64,000 bases of DNA from Tubulanus polymorphus (taxonomy: Eukaryota > Nemertea > Palaeonemertea > Tubulaniformes > Tubulanidae): assembly GCF_964204645.1 (NCBI RefSeq), contig NC_134026.1:8753450-8817449 (forward strand), read 5' to 3'. Below the pieces are notes generated by a model. The model had not been told where the DNA came from. It ran no database searches and worked only from the letters and a program-made list of their open reading frames with translations. The position numbers and the translations under genes are program-made. Of this stretch, positions 1 through 12,133 are shown in pieces; within the stretch, counting starts at the first letter, position 1; the number at the start of each line of letters is the position of its first letter.

Positions 1-2098
1 GTCGATTTTTCTTCAATACGATCTTTCGAAGAGGCGCGCATTAAAACTTTTCAGTCAGAGGCCGACCGTCGTGTCATAAATTCACGGACGAGATTGCGCG
101 TGAAATGTATCGGGCGATGTATACATGTGACAATCAGTAGAGACATGTTTCAATAGAGAGGACCGCGTTGTTCACGGATGACGGATGGGTTCAGTTCGCT
201 GATCCTGTCGACCAAGTCGTCAGTTACCCGTCACCTTCGGGACTTGTGCAGTCTGTCTTGTCGGCGAATGCAATAAAGAAAACATGTCCTCCGAGTACAA
301 AATGCTTTCGATCATCAAAGTGTCGCAGTGTCTCCGCAAATTAAAAATATGGACCGGTATCGCGGATAGGATCGTTTTAGCGATTCAGTTGATAGATTCC
401 CGGTAGGTACGGATTCGCATTCTCTGCAGATAAGCATTTAAGCCGTTAACGTCAAACGATATACGATTGCAATCAGAGTTGTGTGGAATAATATTCGACG
501 CAGAAATCATTTTGAGCCGCCGGTCCAATAATAAACGAAGAGGAAATCCGCTGTAGGGCAAATATATTTTGAATGTGTATATGCCGAGAAACGAAGATCG
601 TATTTCTATTCGTGCGATGTCTCCAGACGTCTGCCACAAAGACCTGTATAAAAAAAAACTGGTAATTCTATTGTGCCAATCGAGGGTCCGTTCGGTGGAC
701 AAGTGTGAAGAAAAAAAGTGTCATTATGCGTCATCGTTTTCACGTCATTCGAAACATTGCCATAAGTCATAAATAAAACCTACGTCGTTTAGCCATTTTT
801 GAAAAGAGAAAACATGACAATGAACGATCAACGTATCAAAATACATATTTTTGCTGATTTTTTAGCTTTTTCTGAAGCTCCAGGGTAAATATCGTCGTTG
901 CCAAAGTTGAACAAAAAATACACAAAGCTACTGAGCTATACATATAAACTTGTAGAACTTGCAGTATTATATTTTGTGAGATACTTCACTCATTTATTGT
1001 CACTCACTATACTTTTATTCACTATTGTTTTTGATATTTAACCCCTAGTTTGACTTCTTTTAATTTGTTTAGCTTGTAACTGTTCCATGATGTAATACCC
1101 CCAGTTTGCTTCAACCTTAATTACTTTAATTGTCTCTTCGTTCTCGATGGCTTGTGTAAATATTTTGTCTCACTCGGTATCCTGAAGATGACTATTAGGA
1201 TATAGTCGTAACGTCGGATGAATAAGTTTATAGCTGAAAGGAAACTTTTCGGACTTTATATCTTTCGTTATATATGTGTGGTATTCTCTATATATTGTGA
1301 GAATATTCGAAATATTTTTTCTTTATAATCAAAGATCCGTCATATGCAAATATTGCCGAGAAGTATTGATGGTCTGTCACTGCAACTGATGATTATCCGA
1401 AAACCATACACATTTAGTATCTAAACGTCACGTTCCTGGTGTATGCAGATGTATGCATTAAGTGGATTTTTATCATGCTGTTATGTACGTAATCAAATTC
1501 TACATGACGAATCGCGATCCGTAATTGAAAGCTTCTCACAATGGGGCGAAAGTATAACCGATCGAGGATTCATCATCGGTATCGACGCCGTAATAATATC
1601 ACCACGAAAACATATTGATATATCGTGTGCGTCGCTACGATCGCCGGTTGGAATTTGTTTACGTAGCAAATCGGTCGCTTTTGTGCGGTTTTAATCGAAT
1701 AGCGGATGATTAACGGGTTCGAGAGTGAGTTTATTCAGATAGTAAACCGCGACTGTCTCCTCGTTTACCATCTGGATCGCGCGCGCTTAGTAATTCAATC
1801 GAACAGAAAATGAGTAATGTGGAATGTAGAGGCATAGCTATGAATTAGCATTCGATTTGTTTTTGTCGCTGTAAAAAGCCGTTACAATAGTTTTATGTGC
1901 ACTGATACCTTAAAGTATGCGTTATCATTTAAGGGGTTGTGTGTAGTCGATTCGCACCACGTCATCAATATTGGCGTTTCAAAATTTTTGATACTTGATT
2001 TGACATTTATTTTTGGTAAACCATCAATATATACGCAATCTATACAACATGATGGATAATCGATATCATTTCTAATACATAATGTGTTACATGGTTCC
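1..2098. other. No gene recognised; one hairpin-repeat relic
   Basis: I find no exon with recognisable similarity. Short ORFs (385-702 minus, 1443-1694 plus) look random. The only structured item is the CTGAAGATG hairpin motif at 1181-1220 and its downstream repeat sequence to about 1320. Confidence 0.6.
1181..1320 (+). repeat. Hairpin-repeat family, copy A (CTGAAGATG motif)
   Basis: CCTGAAGATG is followed by a perfect 6-bp stem GACTAT/ATAGTC (1190-1207) and GTAACGTCGG. The sequence then continues as a degenerate version of copy B at 23.3 kb (..GGAAACTTTTCGGACTT..) and ends in TGTGGTATTCTCTA, a relic of the family terminal repeat TGTGGGATTTCTCTCG. Confidence 0.65.
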
Positions 2099-2538
2099 AT
2101 TTTTCTGCATACGCGTATTACGCTATTTTCATGGCAATTTTATAAATTCTAAAGATTTTTTTGGATTAGTATCATCGTTTGATTGTTTTCATGTTGGAAT
2201 TGAGGGCACTATGTGTTTCCCCAGCGTAATTAGATTTGCAACGATGTTTGAAGTTCACAACGACCGCTTGTTTTTATTGAAAGACTGGATCTTTGCATTA
2301 ATAAAGTCATGTCACCTAGCAGTTATCCTCTATTCTCCTATCGACACTGCCCTCAGTCCCATGTTTAGCGTTCGACGATTGAACATTCTAGGTCAGATAA
2401 GAGAAGTTTCTTGACATTTTTTGTTTTTTCTGGACTAGGTCCAATCCCAATGCTAAGTATCTGATTCAAATCCTCAAAAAATCTTGAGAATTTAGAAAAT
2501 TGCCATGAAAATAGCGTAATACGCGTATGCAGAAAAAT
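2099..2538. mobile_element. MITE-like element with ~60-bp terminal inverted repeats
   Basis: The left end begins ATTTTTCTGCATACGCGTAT at 2099. The right end, ATACGCGTATGCAGAAAAAT up to 2538, is its reverse complement, and the match continues inward for about 60 bases with few mismatches (including CATGGCAATTTT and AGATTTTTTG). The interior (about 320 bp) has no transposase. No clear target duplication is visible. A non-autonomous DNA transposon is the best explanation. Confidence 0.8.
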
Positions 2539-3110
2539 CGACGGTCAACCACTCGCGTGCGCTTTGCGCTTGACTCAACCGGTAGCCACGCGCGTTTCTA
2601 TAAAGATATTTTTAAGAAAGTAGGATCAACAAAATCCTCAGATAAAACTATATCTTCAATGAAAAATTCTACATTGTATCTCAAAACATGAAAAAGTTAC
2701 AGTCAATAACACAAAATTACCAATCTTTTTGAGGCGCCTTCCTTAAAAAGTGACGTATATTTTTTAAACTGTTATTGTATCCGATTGTTGCAGCCGAGAA
2801 AAATAATATACCATCTGAAAATAGAAATTGTCACCTTTCTAACGATACATGACTTAAATTTTTGAAGCAAAAGGGGGATGGACTACAATGAATCGCGCTA
2901 AAGGTTTTAGTTTTTAAAAAAATGTGAAAATCTTTCTAACAACCCGCGGGACCGCCTCAAAATGGCGCCTGGAAACTGGAAACTTCCCTATTGCGAAGTT
3001 TGGCGTTTATCTTGTAGTTAGATATACCCATTATTTCATAACTCATATTTCATTTTTGATGAATTTCAATGATCATTTTGAGAGGATGTGCACTGCTTCA
3101 TTAATATGTC

Positions 3111-3245
3111 GGAGTTAGAATGGTTGCCGGTCAATGCAATTCAATTAGCGATATATTCAAATTCAAATACTTTATTAATAAGCAATACATATAAGTTATT
3201 TCAAGGCGTCAATAATCTTTCAAGTTTCTTCTCTTGTTTTTACTA
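3111..3245. repeat. Dispersed repeat, copy 1 of TGGTTGCCGGTCAA family
   Basis: It shares ordered blocks with 5330-5510: TGGTTGCCGGTCAA, CAATTCAATTA, TATTCAAAT, TTTATTAAT/TTTATTGAT, CAAGGCGTCAATAA/CAAGGCATCAATAA and TCTTGTTTT. Class unknown. Confidence 0.6.
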
Positions 3246-5329
3246 CTTCGTTCTGTGGTCAAATTGCGAAAATGTTTGATACGCTGTGTTTTTAGCTCAG
3301 GACAATCTGTTCGACCAGACTTCACCCGATCAAATATCCTCGGCATGCGCTCAGCGGTAGCCGAAAGGTATTGTCGATCTCCTATAGCCGCCATTTGTTA
3401 CAGGGAAAGACTTTTTCTCTTGGCGTACGTGGTGGCAATTCGAAGAAAAATCACGCACGGCATTAATGTCCGTCAATGCAAATCACCTCGTTACCTTTTC
3501 CGTGTTGGGTCCTGATAAGAATGGTTTGTACTAATGTGTATAGCCCGTTTTATAACTCTCAGATCAAGGTGGACAATCGAGCGAACGTCTGCAATCATCG
3601 ATTTGGACCGTTTAATGGTCTTTTTTGCCTAAAAAGAGCAGCTTTCGTATGTCATAAAGAAGTCGAAATAGCCCTAATTAGTTCTAATGGAACTAAGCGA
3701 TGGAAATCAAAACGTGTTCACGGTACCGACTACATTCGTTCTCCAATCATAGGCATGCAGACGAAAAAAAAAACAAATTGCAGATGTCTACGTATAAATC
3801 TTACGCTGCCAACACAATTGTCCAGTATGATCCTGGCCGCTTTCAGGATCATTTGAATTCTAGTCATTTCAACTATTCTGTAAATTTCCTACAAAGAAAG
3901 TATGTTGTACTCAAATTATTATAATGATACATTCGTGCCACTTATAACGTTTGTAGTGGTTGTACAAAATCCTGACCACCCCAAACGATAAAAAGAGACC
4001 TATGGAGAATTTCTTGAACTTCTTCGAGAAAACTGGTAGTTCCAGGCAGTTTGGGGAAGTGACAGGCAGAGGAACAACAAAGCCAGTAAAGTTAACAAGT
4101 ATCAATTATGCTTGACTTCATCATCAAAAGCACCTATAAGCACTAATCGAATTTTCGGGATGGAAAAAAGAACTTAAAATATTTTTCATTAGTATTACTT
4201 AGGAAGATCACCTTTGATAGGTTAAGTTTTAAATGGAGCTAATCGCGCAGCGAGAGTCAACGGACAAAAGACAAGCATCGATACACAGCATTTTCTGAGC
4301 AAGTTATTTCTGGTAGATAAAAAATGGATAAATCCGGTAAAATAACGGTAAAATCAAAGTTAAAGGAGTCAATACTGGTCGAAACTGTTTTCTATTATGC
4401 CGTTGATACTGTTAGCAGAAAGCCCATAGAAGTTACAGTATGGAATAGAGTCTGATGAATATGGGCTTACACCTGAACCGTCATGAGAGAGTCCAACCTT
4501 ATGGGATCGTTCATTTAGTTCGTACGCACGATAGGGAGAGAGGGGGTCAGTGAATATGCAAGCAAATGCGTATAGGGGAGGTAGGGGGGTCTAAACAGCC
4601 CTATTACGCACCATTTGATGCCTTTTTGATACATCATTGAATAACAATATTGGTTTACAATAAGCTATAACTCAATAAAACACTTGTTATTGTTCCAACG
4701 ATCGTCGTGATGGCCGCATCGGCAGAATTTAGAGAAATGCAAAGAGGATTCTGATCGTGTCCAGTTCGACTCCAATGCATATCTCACTTGGTTTCATAGA
4801 TACAACGGTAGTTACCATTAATAAGTATGTTCTCGTAATGCGTAAGCACAGGGGGTGGTCAAAAAGGTAACGTCGCGTTTAAGGGATGGAGGGGTAAAAA
4901 ATCGCCTATTTTTGCGTACGTTCTAATTTAACGATCCCCTAGAGTGCAAGAAGAATAATATTTCGTCGTTTTCGTTGCTCAAACCACAAGTTGAATGACC
5001 TCAATCGAAATATCGAACTGAAGGGACGGAGAGAATTCATCGTGTTTGCGACTCAAAAGATATCGGAGACGAATTCCACCTAACATAATTTTGCCGAAAC
5101 TTCCGAACCAAATCTCGATTTCTTGATTTTCTAGAACTGTTGCCAAGTGTGTATAGATTTATCCGCAGCTGATGAATATCAAAGGCAAACAGAATTAGTT
5201 CACTTAATCATCTGATTTTCACTTATTTTTTATGAAGCAATTAACTTCAATTCTATTATTCTATACATTTTTTACAACATACAAAAAAAATCTAATTGTT
5301 TAATAAGACTACGTCATCAATAGAGTGGC

Positions 5330-5510
5330 ACTAGACTGGTTGCCGGTCAAATCAATTCAATTATCGATTTATTCAAATCCAGAATATCTTTATTGATGTT
5401 TGCTACTAAACAGTTGATACTATATCATTTATTGTCGACAGTATTAAGCGATACATGTTGTATTTTTCAAGGCATCAATAAACTTTTGAGTTAGTTTTCT
5501 TGTTTTACTT
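5330..5510. repeat. Dispersed repeat, copy 2 of TGGTTGCCGGTCAA family
   Basis: Counterpart of 3111-3245. It has about 40 extra bases in the middle. Confidence 0.6.
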
Positions 5511-5554
5511 AAGTAAGATTGATAAAGTTTCATTCAGTTGATTAGGGCAGCAGC

Positions 5555-5830
5555 GCTACTGTGGCAATCGAGGATTCCACTTATGGCAGGCGAGGATCCA
5601 CCAGGTTTGCTAGTTCATCGTTGGTCCTCCGCGTTCGATTCCTTCTACTTCTTACGAGTAGAAGAATGAAAGTATTTCATATTTGGTAGGTGCTGTGATA
5701 AAAAAAAAAAATCCAGTTCAAAGTTAATTGAAAATGAATACATTTTGACAACGGACGACCTACTGCTTGTCACACCATCTGGCGGGAAAGCTAGAATTGC
5801 GCGTACCCCATTGGATCGGTATCCAGGAAC
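5555..5830. repeat. ~280-bp dispersed repeat, uninterrupted copy
   Basis: It begins GCTACTGTGGCAATCGAGGA and ends around CATCTGGCGGGAAAGCTAG...CCCCATTGG. A second copy at 7677-7980 and 8665-8740 matches in order (GCAATCGAGGATTCCAC, GGCAGGCGAGGATCCACCAG, CCGCGTTCGATT, TTGAAAATGAA, ACCTA-TGCT). That copy is split by a LINE fragment. No coding potential beyond short ORFs. Confidence 0.75.
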
Positions 5831-7676
5831 GGTACGTATGAACAATGACTGTTTGGGTTTAATGTGGCGTAATTTGTGTTGTTATTGTCGGTACGTGTAT
5901 ATGGCATGTATATATATGTATATACATGCGACTGTACCGAACGGCTAACTACGAACCGAATTAACCTCGTCATTAATTGATGTTTTAATTTACCCTTGGT
6001 TGCTGAGCGCAAGTCATGCATATGTTCATAGCTGATTACCATTTTAATTAAGGCGATTAGAACGCGAGACAATTTAATGCCTTAGTCCTTTTGTCCGTTG
6101 TCGATAATCAATAAGAACACCTGCTCCTCGTTCGTAACATTATCGTAATATCGTCGGAAATCAGATATTTCTGAGCGTGTTTTTGGCATAAATCGATCCG
6201 AATTTACTCGCGTTTGGCCATTAAGCCGCAATAGCGCATTCATTGAACGCGAAATCTGCGAGAGAAAAAAAATCAAAACGTCAGCGAAAGAAGCGGAGTG
6301 GTATTAGCATATAATTTTCGAATCTATCTCAATATAATCCACATAAGAATTTTAATTCGATTCGCTTATTTCGCGTATTTCAGCTGCCATCATGACAGCG
6401 ACCGTTTTGTAGACTCCGCCTAATCCGGTACAGATTGGACGTTCATTTTCTACTGAATTAGGCGGTTATCAGTTTGAATAACCGCAACATTCGAATAAGT
6501 CCTTTTGATAGACTTGACGTTTTAAGTTACTTTTAAATACCGCGGCACTTTCCTCCGTTTCGGTTCACCTATATATGATCCACTTTCGTAATAAAAACTA
6601 TGGTCAATTAAGGTCATGAGTAAGCAGTCAATTGTAACATAGGGCCTCATGAATCACCATAGAACTCAAAAATCAAATTGAGCTCTATGGAATCACCAAT
6701 CGATAGTATAGTATAAATTCAGTATTGTAGGTGAAGAGCCGTTACGGTTTGCCGGTGTTGGCGCACGATGAACGGAAATGAAGTCAAAATTTTACCGGAT
6801 AAAGCGAATTACCGAATAGAGCGATAGAGCGGACTAGGAAAATGTATGCATTGAAAAACCGTAGCAGAGAAAAATCTAATTTCAATTCTACCGAATTGAG
6901 AACGGATTACCGGATATACTGGTACCGGTGTTCAGTCCTATCGTCTGCCCGTTCGAAGTACTGAGTGCGATACCCGCGCGTACATACGAGGCATTTTCCA
7001 TCGTTGGTTTTCTACGTATTTCCCAATAGACATCATATTGCAAATGAAATTGATTCTTGATCCCGTGAATTAGGATGAAAGCATGCCCGTCTCCCTCTTT
7101 CCAGTCTTTTGCCTCGGTTGACGATTATTGATGCGAGTTCTGTTGCAAATATCAACTTGTATACGTTATTCCAATCCACGATTGTCGATGTTCCAAAAAC
7201 GCGAGCGAACCGCTCCCAGAAGGGGTCGGCCAACACCCGATGAGGCGACCATTGTGCAATCGTCTGCTATCAATCAACACGAAGAAAATGGACACAAAAG
7301 CAAAAGAAATTGAATGGTATATGCTCGGATTGAGATGATAATTAATTCTTGTAGCAATCAACCCCACCGAAAACAACACTGTTTATTGAGTTGTGTTTAT
7401 ATTCCCGAGGGGCAGTACGTGTTCATCACATAATGGAGATCTTCGAGTCAATCTCTCGAGGCGGACAAAGCCCATCAAATCATGCTAAATGACAGCGCCG
7501 TATCGCGACAATAATTAACTTCTGACCATTTTGATTACTTCAATCCCTTTTCGCGCCTCGAAGCCAAAAACCTGAAGAGCGGTAAATTATTTGGGTGAGA
7601 AGGCCAGCACACATAAATCAATCGGATCGATTTAAGATAATGAGATGTACTTGTACTCCGGTTTGTCACAGTACCC
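5831..7676. other. No gene or repeat recognised
   Basis: AT-rich DNA with only short ORFs that do not resemble known proteins. Confidence 0.5.
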
Positions 7677-8740
7677 GCTACTGTGGCAATCGAGGATTCC
7701 ACACATGGCAGGCGAGGATCCACCAGGTTCGCTAGTAGTAACTGTTTTCCAGGTTTTGAATTGTATTATATTGTATTTTCCGCGTTCGATTTCTACTACA
7801 TTTCAATAAAAACTGAATGAACTTTTTTTGTAAATCGATCAATTATTAATGAAAACTACATCGATATCTGATTAGAAAAATGATTCCATTTTAAATTTGG
7901 TATTTGTGATAATATACGGTTTCGGGAGTCTCAAAATTCTGTTAGAAGCTCATTGAAAATGAACTAATTTTGTCAATGTGAGGATTAGGATTAGGATTAG
8001 GATTAGGATTTTATTTACACTCCAACCATTTCTATGGTACATGGAGGGAGACTTATACAAAGTATACAATACTTACTTGTTTTGATAAGATATAACAAAG
8101 TTATCAACAATATATACATACACTATTTACAACATACTAATTAGGATCTATATACATCTAAGCCTTTTTAATGAATTTTTGCAAGGTGGGTTGTAGGAGT
8201 TTTTAGAATATCAAGAGTTGCAGTTAAAAATAAAATGCAATTCATCACCTAAAACATTACAAGCCGAAAATAATCTATCATTTCTATCTAACGGAAGATT
8301 TGATAATTTATTTACAGGCAAGAGATAAGACCCGATTCTAAATTCGAATAAACTTATTACTAAATCTTCATCAAGTTCACTAATATACCTTTCTAATTTA
8401 ATATCATTTTTGTATTGCCTATAATTAATGTATGTCGGATTAGCATCTATTGTGGAAACGGTATTTTGAAGGTGTTGATCATAAAGAATCTGTTCTATTC
8501 GCCTTGAGAAGGTCCTACTGTTCGCCATATTGTTGTGTCCAAATATGACATCAATCGCAATCATCAAAGGATTTTTAAATAAAAATTAACCAAGGGCTCT
8601 TATGTATATCGTTTAGTTTAGTTTCCTGATACTGTCTTTATCCAAAAATTAATCGTTCTATACGTAAGACCTAGTGCTCATCACGCCTTCTGGTGGGATA
8701 GCTGGTGTTGCAAGTTCCCCATTGTGATTCGACTGAGCTC
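7677..8740. repeat. Second copy of the ~280-bp repeat, split by a LINE 3' fragment
   Basis: The left part 7677-7980 and right part 8665-8740 are collinear with 5555-5830. The break coincides with the (AGGATT)n end of the LINE fragment, so the LINE inserted into an existing repeat. Confidence 0.7.
7981..8660 (-). mobile_element. 5'-truncated non-LTR retrotransposon (LINE), reverse-transcriptase C-terminus plus 3' UTR
   Basis: The minus-strand ORF 8211-8567 (118 aa) ends in SLFEFRIGSYLLPVNK ... CNVLGDELHFIFNC. This is the typical end of CR1/L2/Jockey-type LINE polyproteins (LRxGxxxLPxE...GDExHFLxxC). A non-coding 3' region follows and finishes in five AGGATT repeats at 7981-8010 (AATCCT on the minus strand), as expected for a LINE with a microsatellite 3' end. 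The 5' portion, including the polymerase core, is missing, so the copy is dead. Confidence 0.75.
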
Positions 8741-8833
8741 ATGGGCTATGGTACTTGCTGGAGATGGCAAGTTACGTAAAACATGACAACAATATGACTG
8801 GGCGACTAAGATATATATTTAGAGTTAGTTTGT

Positions 8834-8874
8834 CCATGGACGTATAAACTAGAATCTAGTTTATACGCGCATGG
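8834..8874. repeat. Short hairpin repeat, copy 1 (CATGGACGTATAAACTA family)
   Basis: CCATGGACGTATAAACTAGA meets TCTAGTTTATACGCGCATGG: an almost perfect 41-bp palindrome. Related palindromes are at 9961-10005 and 14581-14613. Confidence 0.75.
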
Positions 8875-11400
8875 TTTGTCTGATGATGGAGTTTAGATAA
8901 ACTCCGGAACTGCCAGACAATGAACGTTACGTTTTCATATCAAAAGTGGGTTTTTACTTATGACAACAATAAGGTCATTCATATAAATTTCGGAGAAATA
9001 TCTAATATTCATGGCACCGATTACGTCAAAAAATCACATGGCTATACACGACGTTCATTCGATCTTTGATCCCGCAATATGATATATACGTTATTTTTTG
9101 CACGAATGCTTCGCGATTCATTCTACCAGTCCTTTCCGACTCGACCGGGATACGTCCATTAAAGACCCATACTTCACACACGGTGTTGCATAAACAGTGA
9201 CTGAATTATAGGCGCTTTACATTTTGTATACACCGAGTATATGGTATTTATGATGAATATTCCATATACATCAAAGCCTCTCGACGGCCGTATTTGAATG
9301 TCGTGCAGCAGTAAAAACCGGGGAACCGCTCGTGGAGCCGAGAAGGCCTCCGACGATGAATGATACGCGACGGTATTAATGGTTCTAGTATACGAACCCC
9401 TGCCAGGCGGTGTGTTTGTCCGCGGGAAACCTGGCGTTTTGATCGGCATCACACACGTCAAACCATTTGTGAGTGACACACGCGCGCCGAGATAAGCATT
9501 CGATCGAACTGAAAAAAAATACCCACTCTCAGGAGCACTACTGGTCATAGGTCTGCGTCAGATAATACGGTTCCACATCATCTCCATTGATAGCGGAGGC
9601 GGTGTTAGAAATGTCGCTTACTTTGACCCGGTTACTCACATGGCTGTCTGGGAGAAACAAAGCCGGTGACCAACATCGACCGATCAAAATCGGTCATAAT
9701 ATTAATTTTGCTTAGTCAATATGCCTCGATATTGCCCATTCGATGCGCATTGAGCAGTCAATTTTGAAAGTCATTCCGGGTTAATGGAGAGGGACCCTAA
9801 TGATGATAATTTCGTGTTTTTATTTTCAACCTTTTAGCTCGAATTTGCCATATGAATGGTCCATCTTCATAGCATTGACAACGCGTGGTCTTTGCTCATC
9901 CCAATATAAAAAGTAATGATACAAGGGGCTGACCACCCATGGGTAGATCTGAAGGTCTTACCGTGGACGTATAAACTAAATTTGAGCTAGTTTATACACC
10001 CATGGTCTTACTAAGTGTATCTAGGGAAAATCAATAAGAAAGGCGATGTTCCCACGCCAGAATTCTCGACAATATCGTGCCCTTATAGTCAAAATAGGCA
10101 TTTGCTCTTTTTAGATTTTTTTCGAATGTAAAATTCGGAGGATCTCGTAACCCAAAACCCCCTGAACACCCTGCAATATCATCGCGAATAAAATCATCTC
10201 CGTTTTCTCGAGCGATGACTTGTTAATTTAGGGGTTTTCTAGAGCTCGCGAGAACCGACTACGACGAGAAAATATGATAATCTCAAAGCGTAGTAATACG
10301 ACCCTCGTAGGTCTGTCGAAGGCGACCCAGCCGCCACGAGGTATACGTCTCCCCAGTGCGCGCAACGCTCATCTTTCACCGAAGTCTCGAGATGTAATTA
10401 TCTGGTCAATTAGTGCACAAGCGACGCACCAGCCTAGCAGCGTAAAATCGAGTGAAATGTCATAATTGGTGATTAGAGCAATTGCGCGAACCAATAACAT
10501 AAAATGGATCGTCTGCGCCGAACCAGATGTACACCTGATCAACAAAGGATATCGAATTTACCAATTAGTACTAATGTTTTTTGCGGAAATAAGAACTAGC
10601 ATTGAACATAGGAAACGAACGATTGCATGCAGTACCGCTAGTACCGTACAACTGAGGTGCTCCGCAACTGACACAAGCGATTAGCGAGGGGCGAGTTTTA
10701 AAAAAGTGCGAGATTAACGAGAATCGATAGAATAAGAAGAAAATTGACTTCAGATTAATTATCGGGATTCGATCGTCCTATTCATAAGGTTATCGTGTGG
10801 AAATCGGTTCAACGCAAAAAAACTATCAGTCGAAATTTAGATAATATACATGAGCTTTTATTAATAAACTATGTATTTACAAAATCAGTATACACGTAGA
10901 AGCTTTTATTAATACATTCATTTTTTTATAGATTTTTTCTATTATTGTAAAAAAAAACAGAAACATAATTTTACGGATAATGCGTGGTTTTGAAACGGAC
11001 ACGTATATACATGTAAATGTATTCTACAAAAAAATCCCAAATTCGTTTTATGCTACGAATTCTTTTCTGTAAAGCAACTCCACATCGTTAGTAGACTGTG
11101 GAGTCGATTTCCTGGTATTATCGCGTGCCCAGACAACCCACCGTGATGATCGACCCATCGACTTTCCGACTTTCTCGGAATTCGCGTTCCTCGGAGAAAA
11201 AATATTGGTCCTTTCAAATTCGAGGCAAGCGAGTCTACTGTACACGTGAAGTACATATAATTCAAGTAAGCTTTTCATAGAGATCAAATTTTCTTATATA
11301 TCTTTAAAAACTAATCAAAATCTATAAAAGATAAAAATTCATTTTCTTAACCATTATTGCATGCATTGATATCAAGGTCAAGTTATAACAAATGATCTTT
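8875..11400. other. No gene recognised
   Basis: This contains hairpin copy 2 and CpG-richer stretches around 9280-9500 and 10250-10680 with short ORFs lacking recognisable domains. GAACCCCTGCCA at about 9396 recurs at 14784 and 42917 and may be a tRNA-like repeat fragment. Confidence 0.45.
9961..10005. repeat. Short hairpin repeat, copy 2
   Basis: CCGTGGACGTATAAACTA and TAGTTTATACACCCATGG surround a loop of about 9 bases. The arms match copy 1. Confidence 0.75.
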
Positions 11401-11639
11401 TAAAAATCCATAGAAGAAAAAACAGTACAAATCTCATTTCTAATGAGTAACATATATTTATTATAGCGAACGTTTTCGGGAGTTACATTATCCCCTCTTC
11501 AGGCATAGCGCAAGTGATTGAAGTGATTGCGCTATGCCTGAAGAGGGGATAATGTAACTCCCGAAAACGTTCGCTATAATAAATATATATTACTCATTAG
11601 AAATGAGATTTGTACTGTTTTTGCTGCTATGGATTTTTA
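11401..11639. repeat. Long near-perfect palindrome (arms ~113 bp, 13-bp loop)
   Basis: Arm 11401-11513 is the reverse complement of 11527-11639, with only a few mismatches toward the outer ends. The loop is GTGATTGAAGTGA. Each arm contains CTGAAGA-GGGG...CTCCC-GAAAACGTTC, a hammerhead-like arrangement. It starts about 65 bases downstream of the ENDOV stop codon, so it may be transcribed in the ENDOV 3' UTR. It is related in design to the hairpin-repeat family at 23.2-23.4 kb. Confidence 0.88.
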
Positions 11640-11689
11640 ATTATCTAGACTCTCTACCCAAGATCTACTACTACTGCGCTAAATGATTT

Positions 11690-11695
11690 TTTATT
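11690..11695 (-). terminator. ENDOV: Possible ENDOV polyadenylation signal
   Basis: AATAAA on the minus strand, 9 bases after the TAG stop. It is unusually close, so a later signal may be used. Confidence 0.35.
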
Positions 11696-11703
11696 GCTAT
11701 TTC

Positions 11704-12101
11704 CTATTGAGGAGCAGTTTTAGTCGACCTGTCCCAGTAATCCCCGAAACTAGATTCGCCTTCTTCGTCGCTACCCTCGTCGTCCAGGAAAGATGACGAA
11801 ACGGGCTGCGTTCGGTTGCGATCAGTGGGTTTCTTTGTCGCGGGTAATTTCGCCTTTTGATCTCGTCCGCCGCCGTCAGAGTTGAAAGTCACTCGCAGAT
11901 ACTCCCTTGATTTCATATCAGCCTATAAAAGAAAAAAAAGAAAACTTGGCTAAACCACGTAATATCATCCATCAAACATCGGATACACTAGAGAAAGAAA
12001 ATTATACAAAATTTATTGAATACAGACTGTGGTTCATACATGTAGTTGGAGGAGGAAATGCAACGAGACGAGTAATCATTATCATTATCATTATCATTAT
12101 C

Positions 12102-12133
<32 letters not shown>

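Larger units (their letters stand above)
2539..5554. other. No gene recognised; two diverged copies of one dispersed repeat
   Basis: Random-looking ORFs only. The stretches 3111-3245 and 5330-5510 share TGGTTGCCGGTCAA, CAATTCAATTA and a later CAAGG-TCAATAA segment followed by TTCTTGTTTT. Both may be tails of the same retroelement; the orientation is the same. Confidence 0.5.

Noticed and set aside
9174-9548. 124-codon minus-strand ORF
   Set aside because: No recognisable motif, no splice context; overlaps a tRNA-like repeat word.
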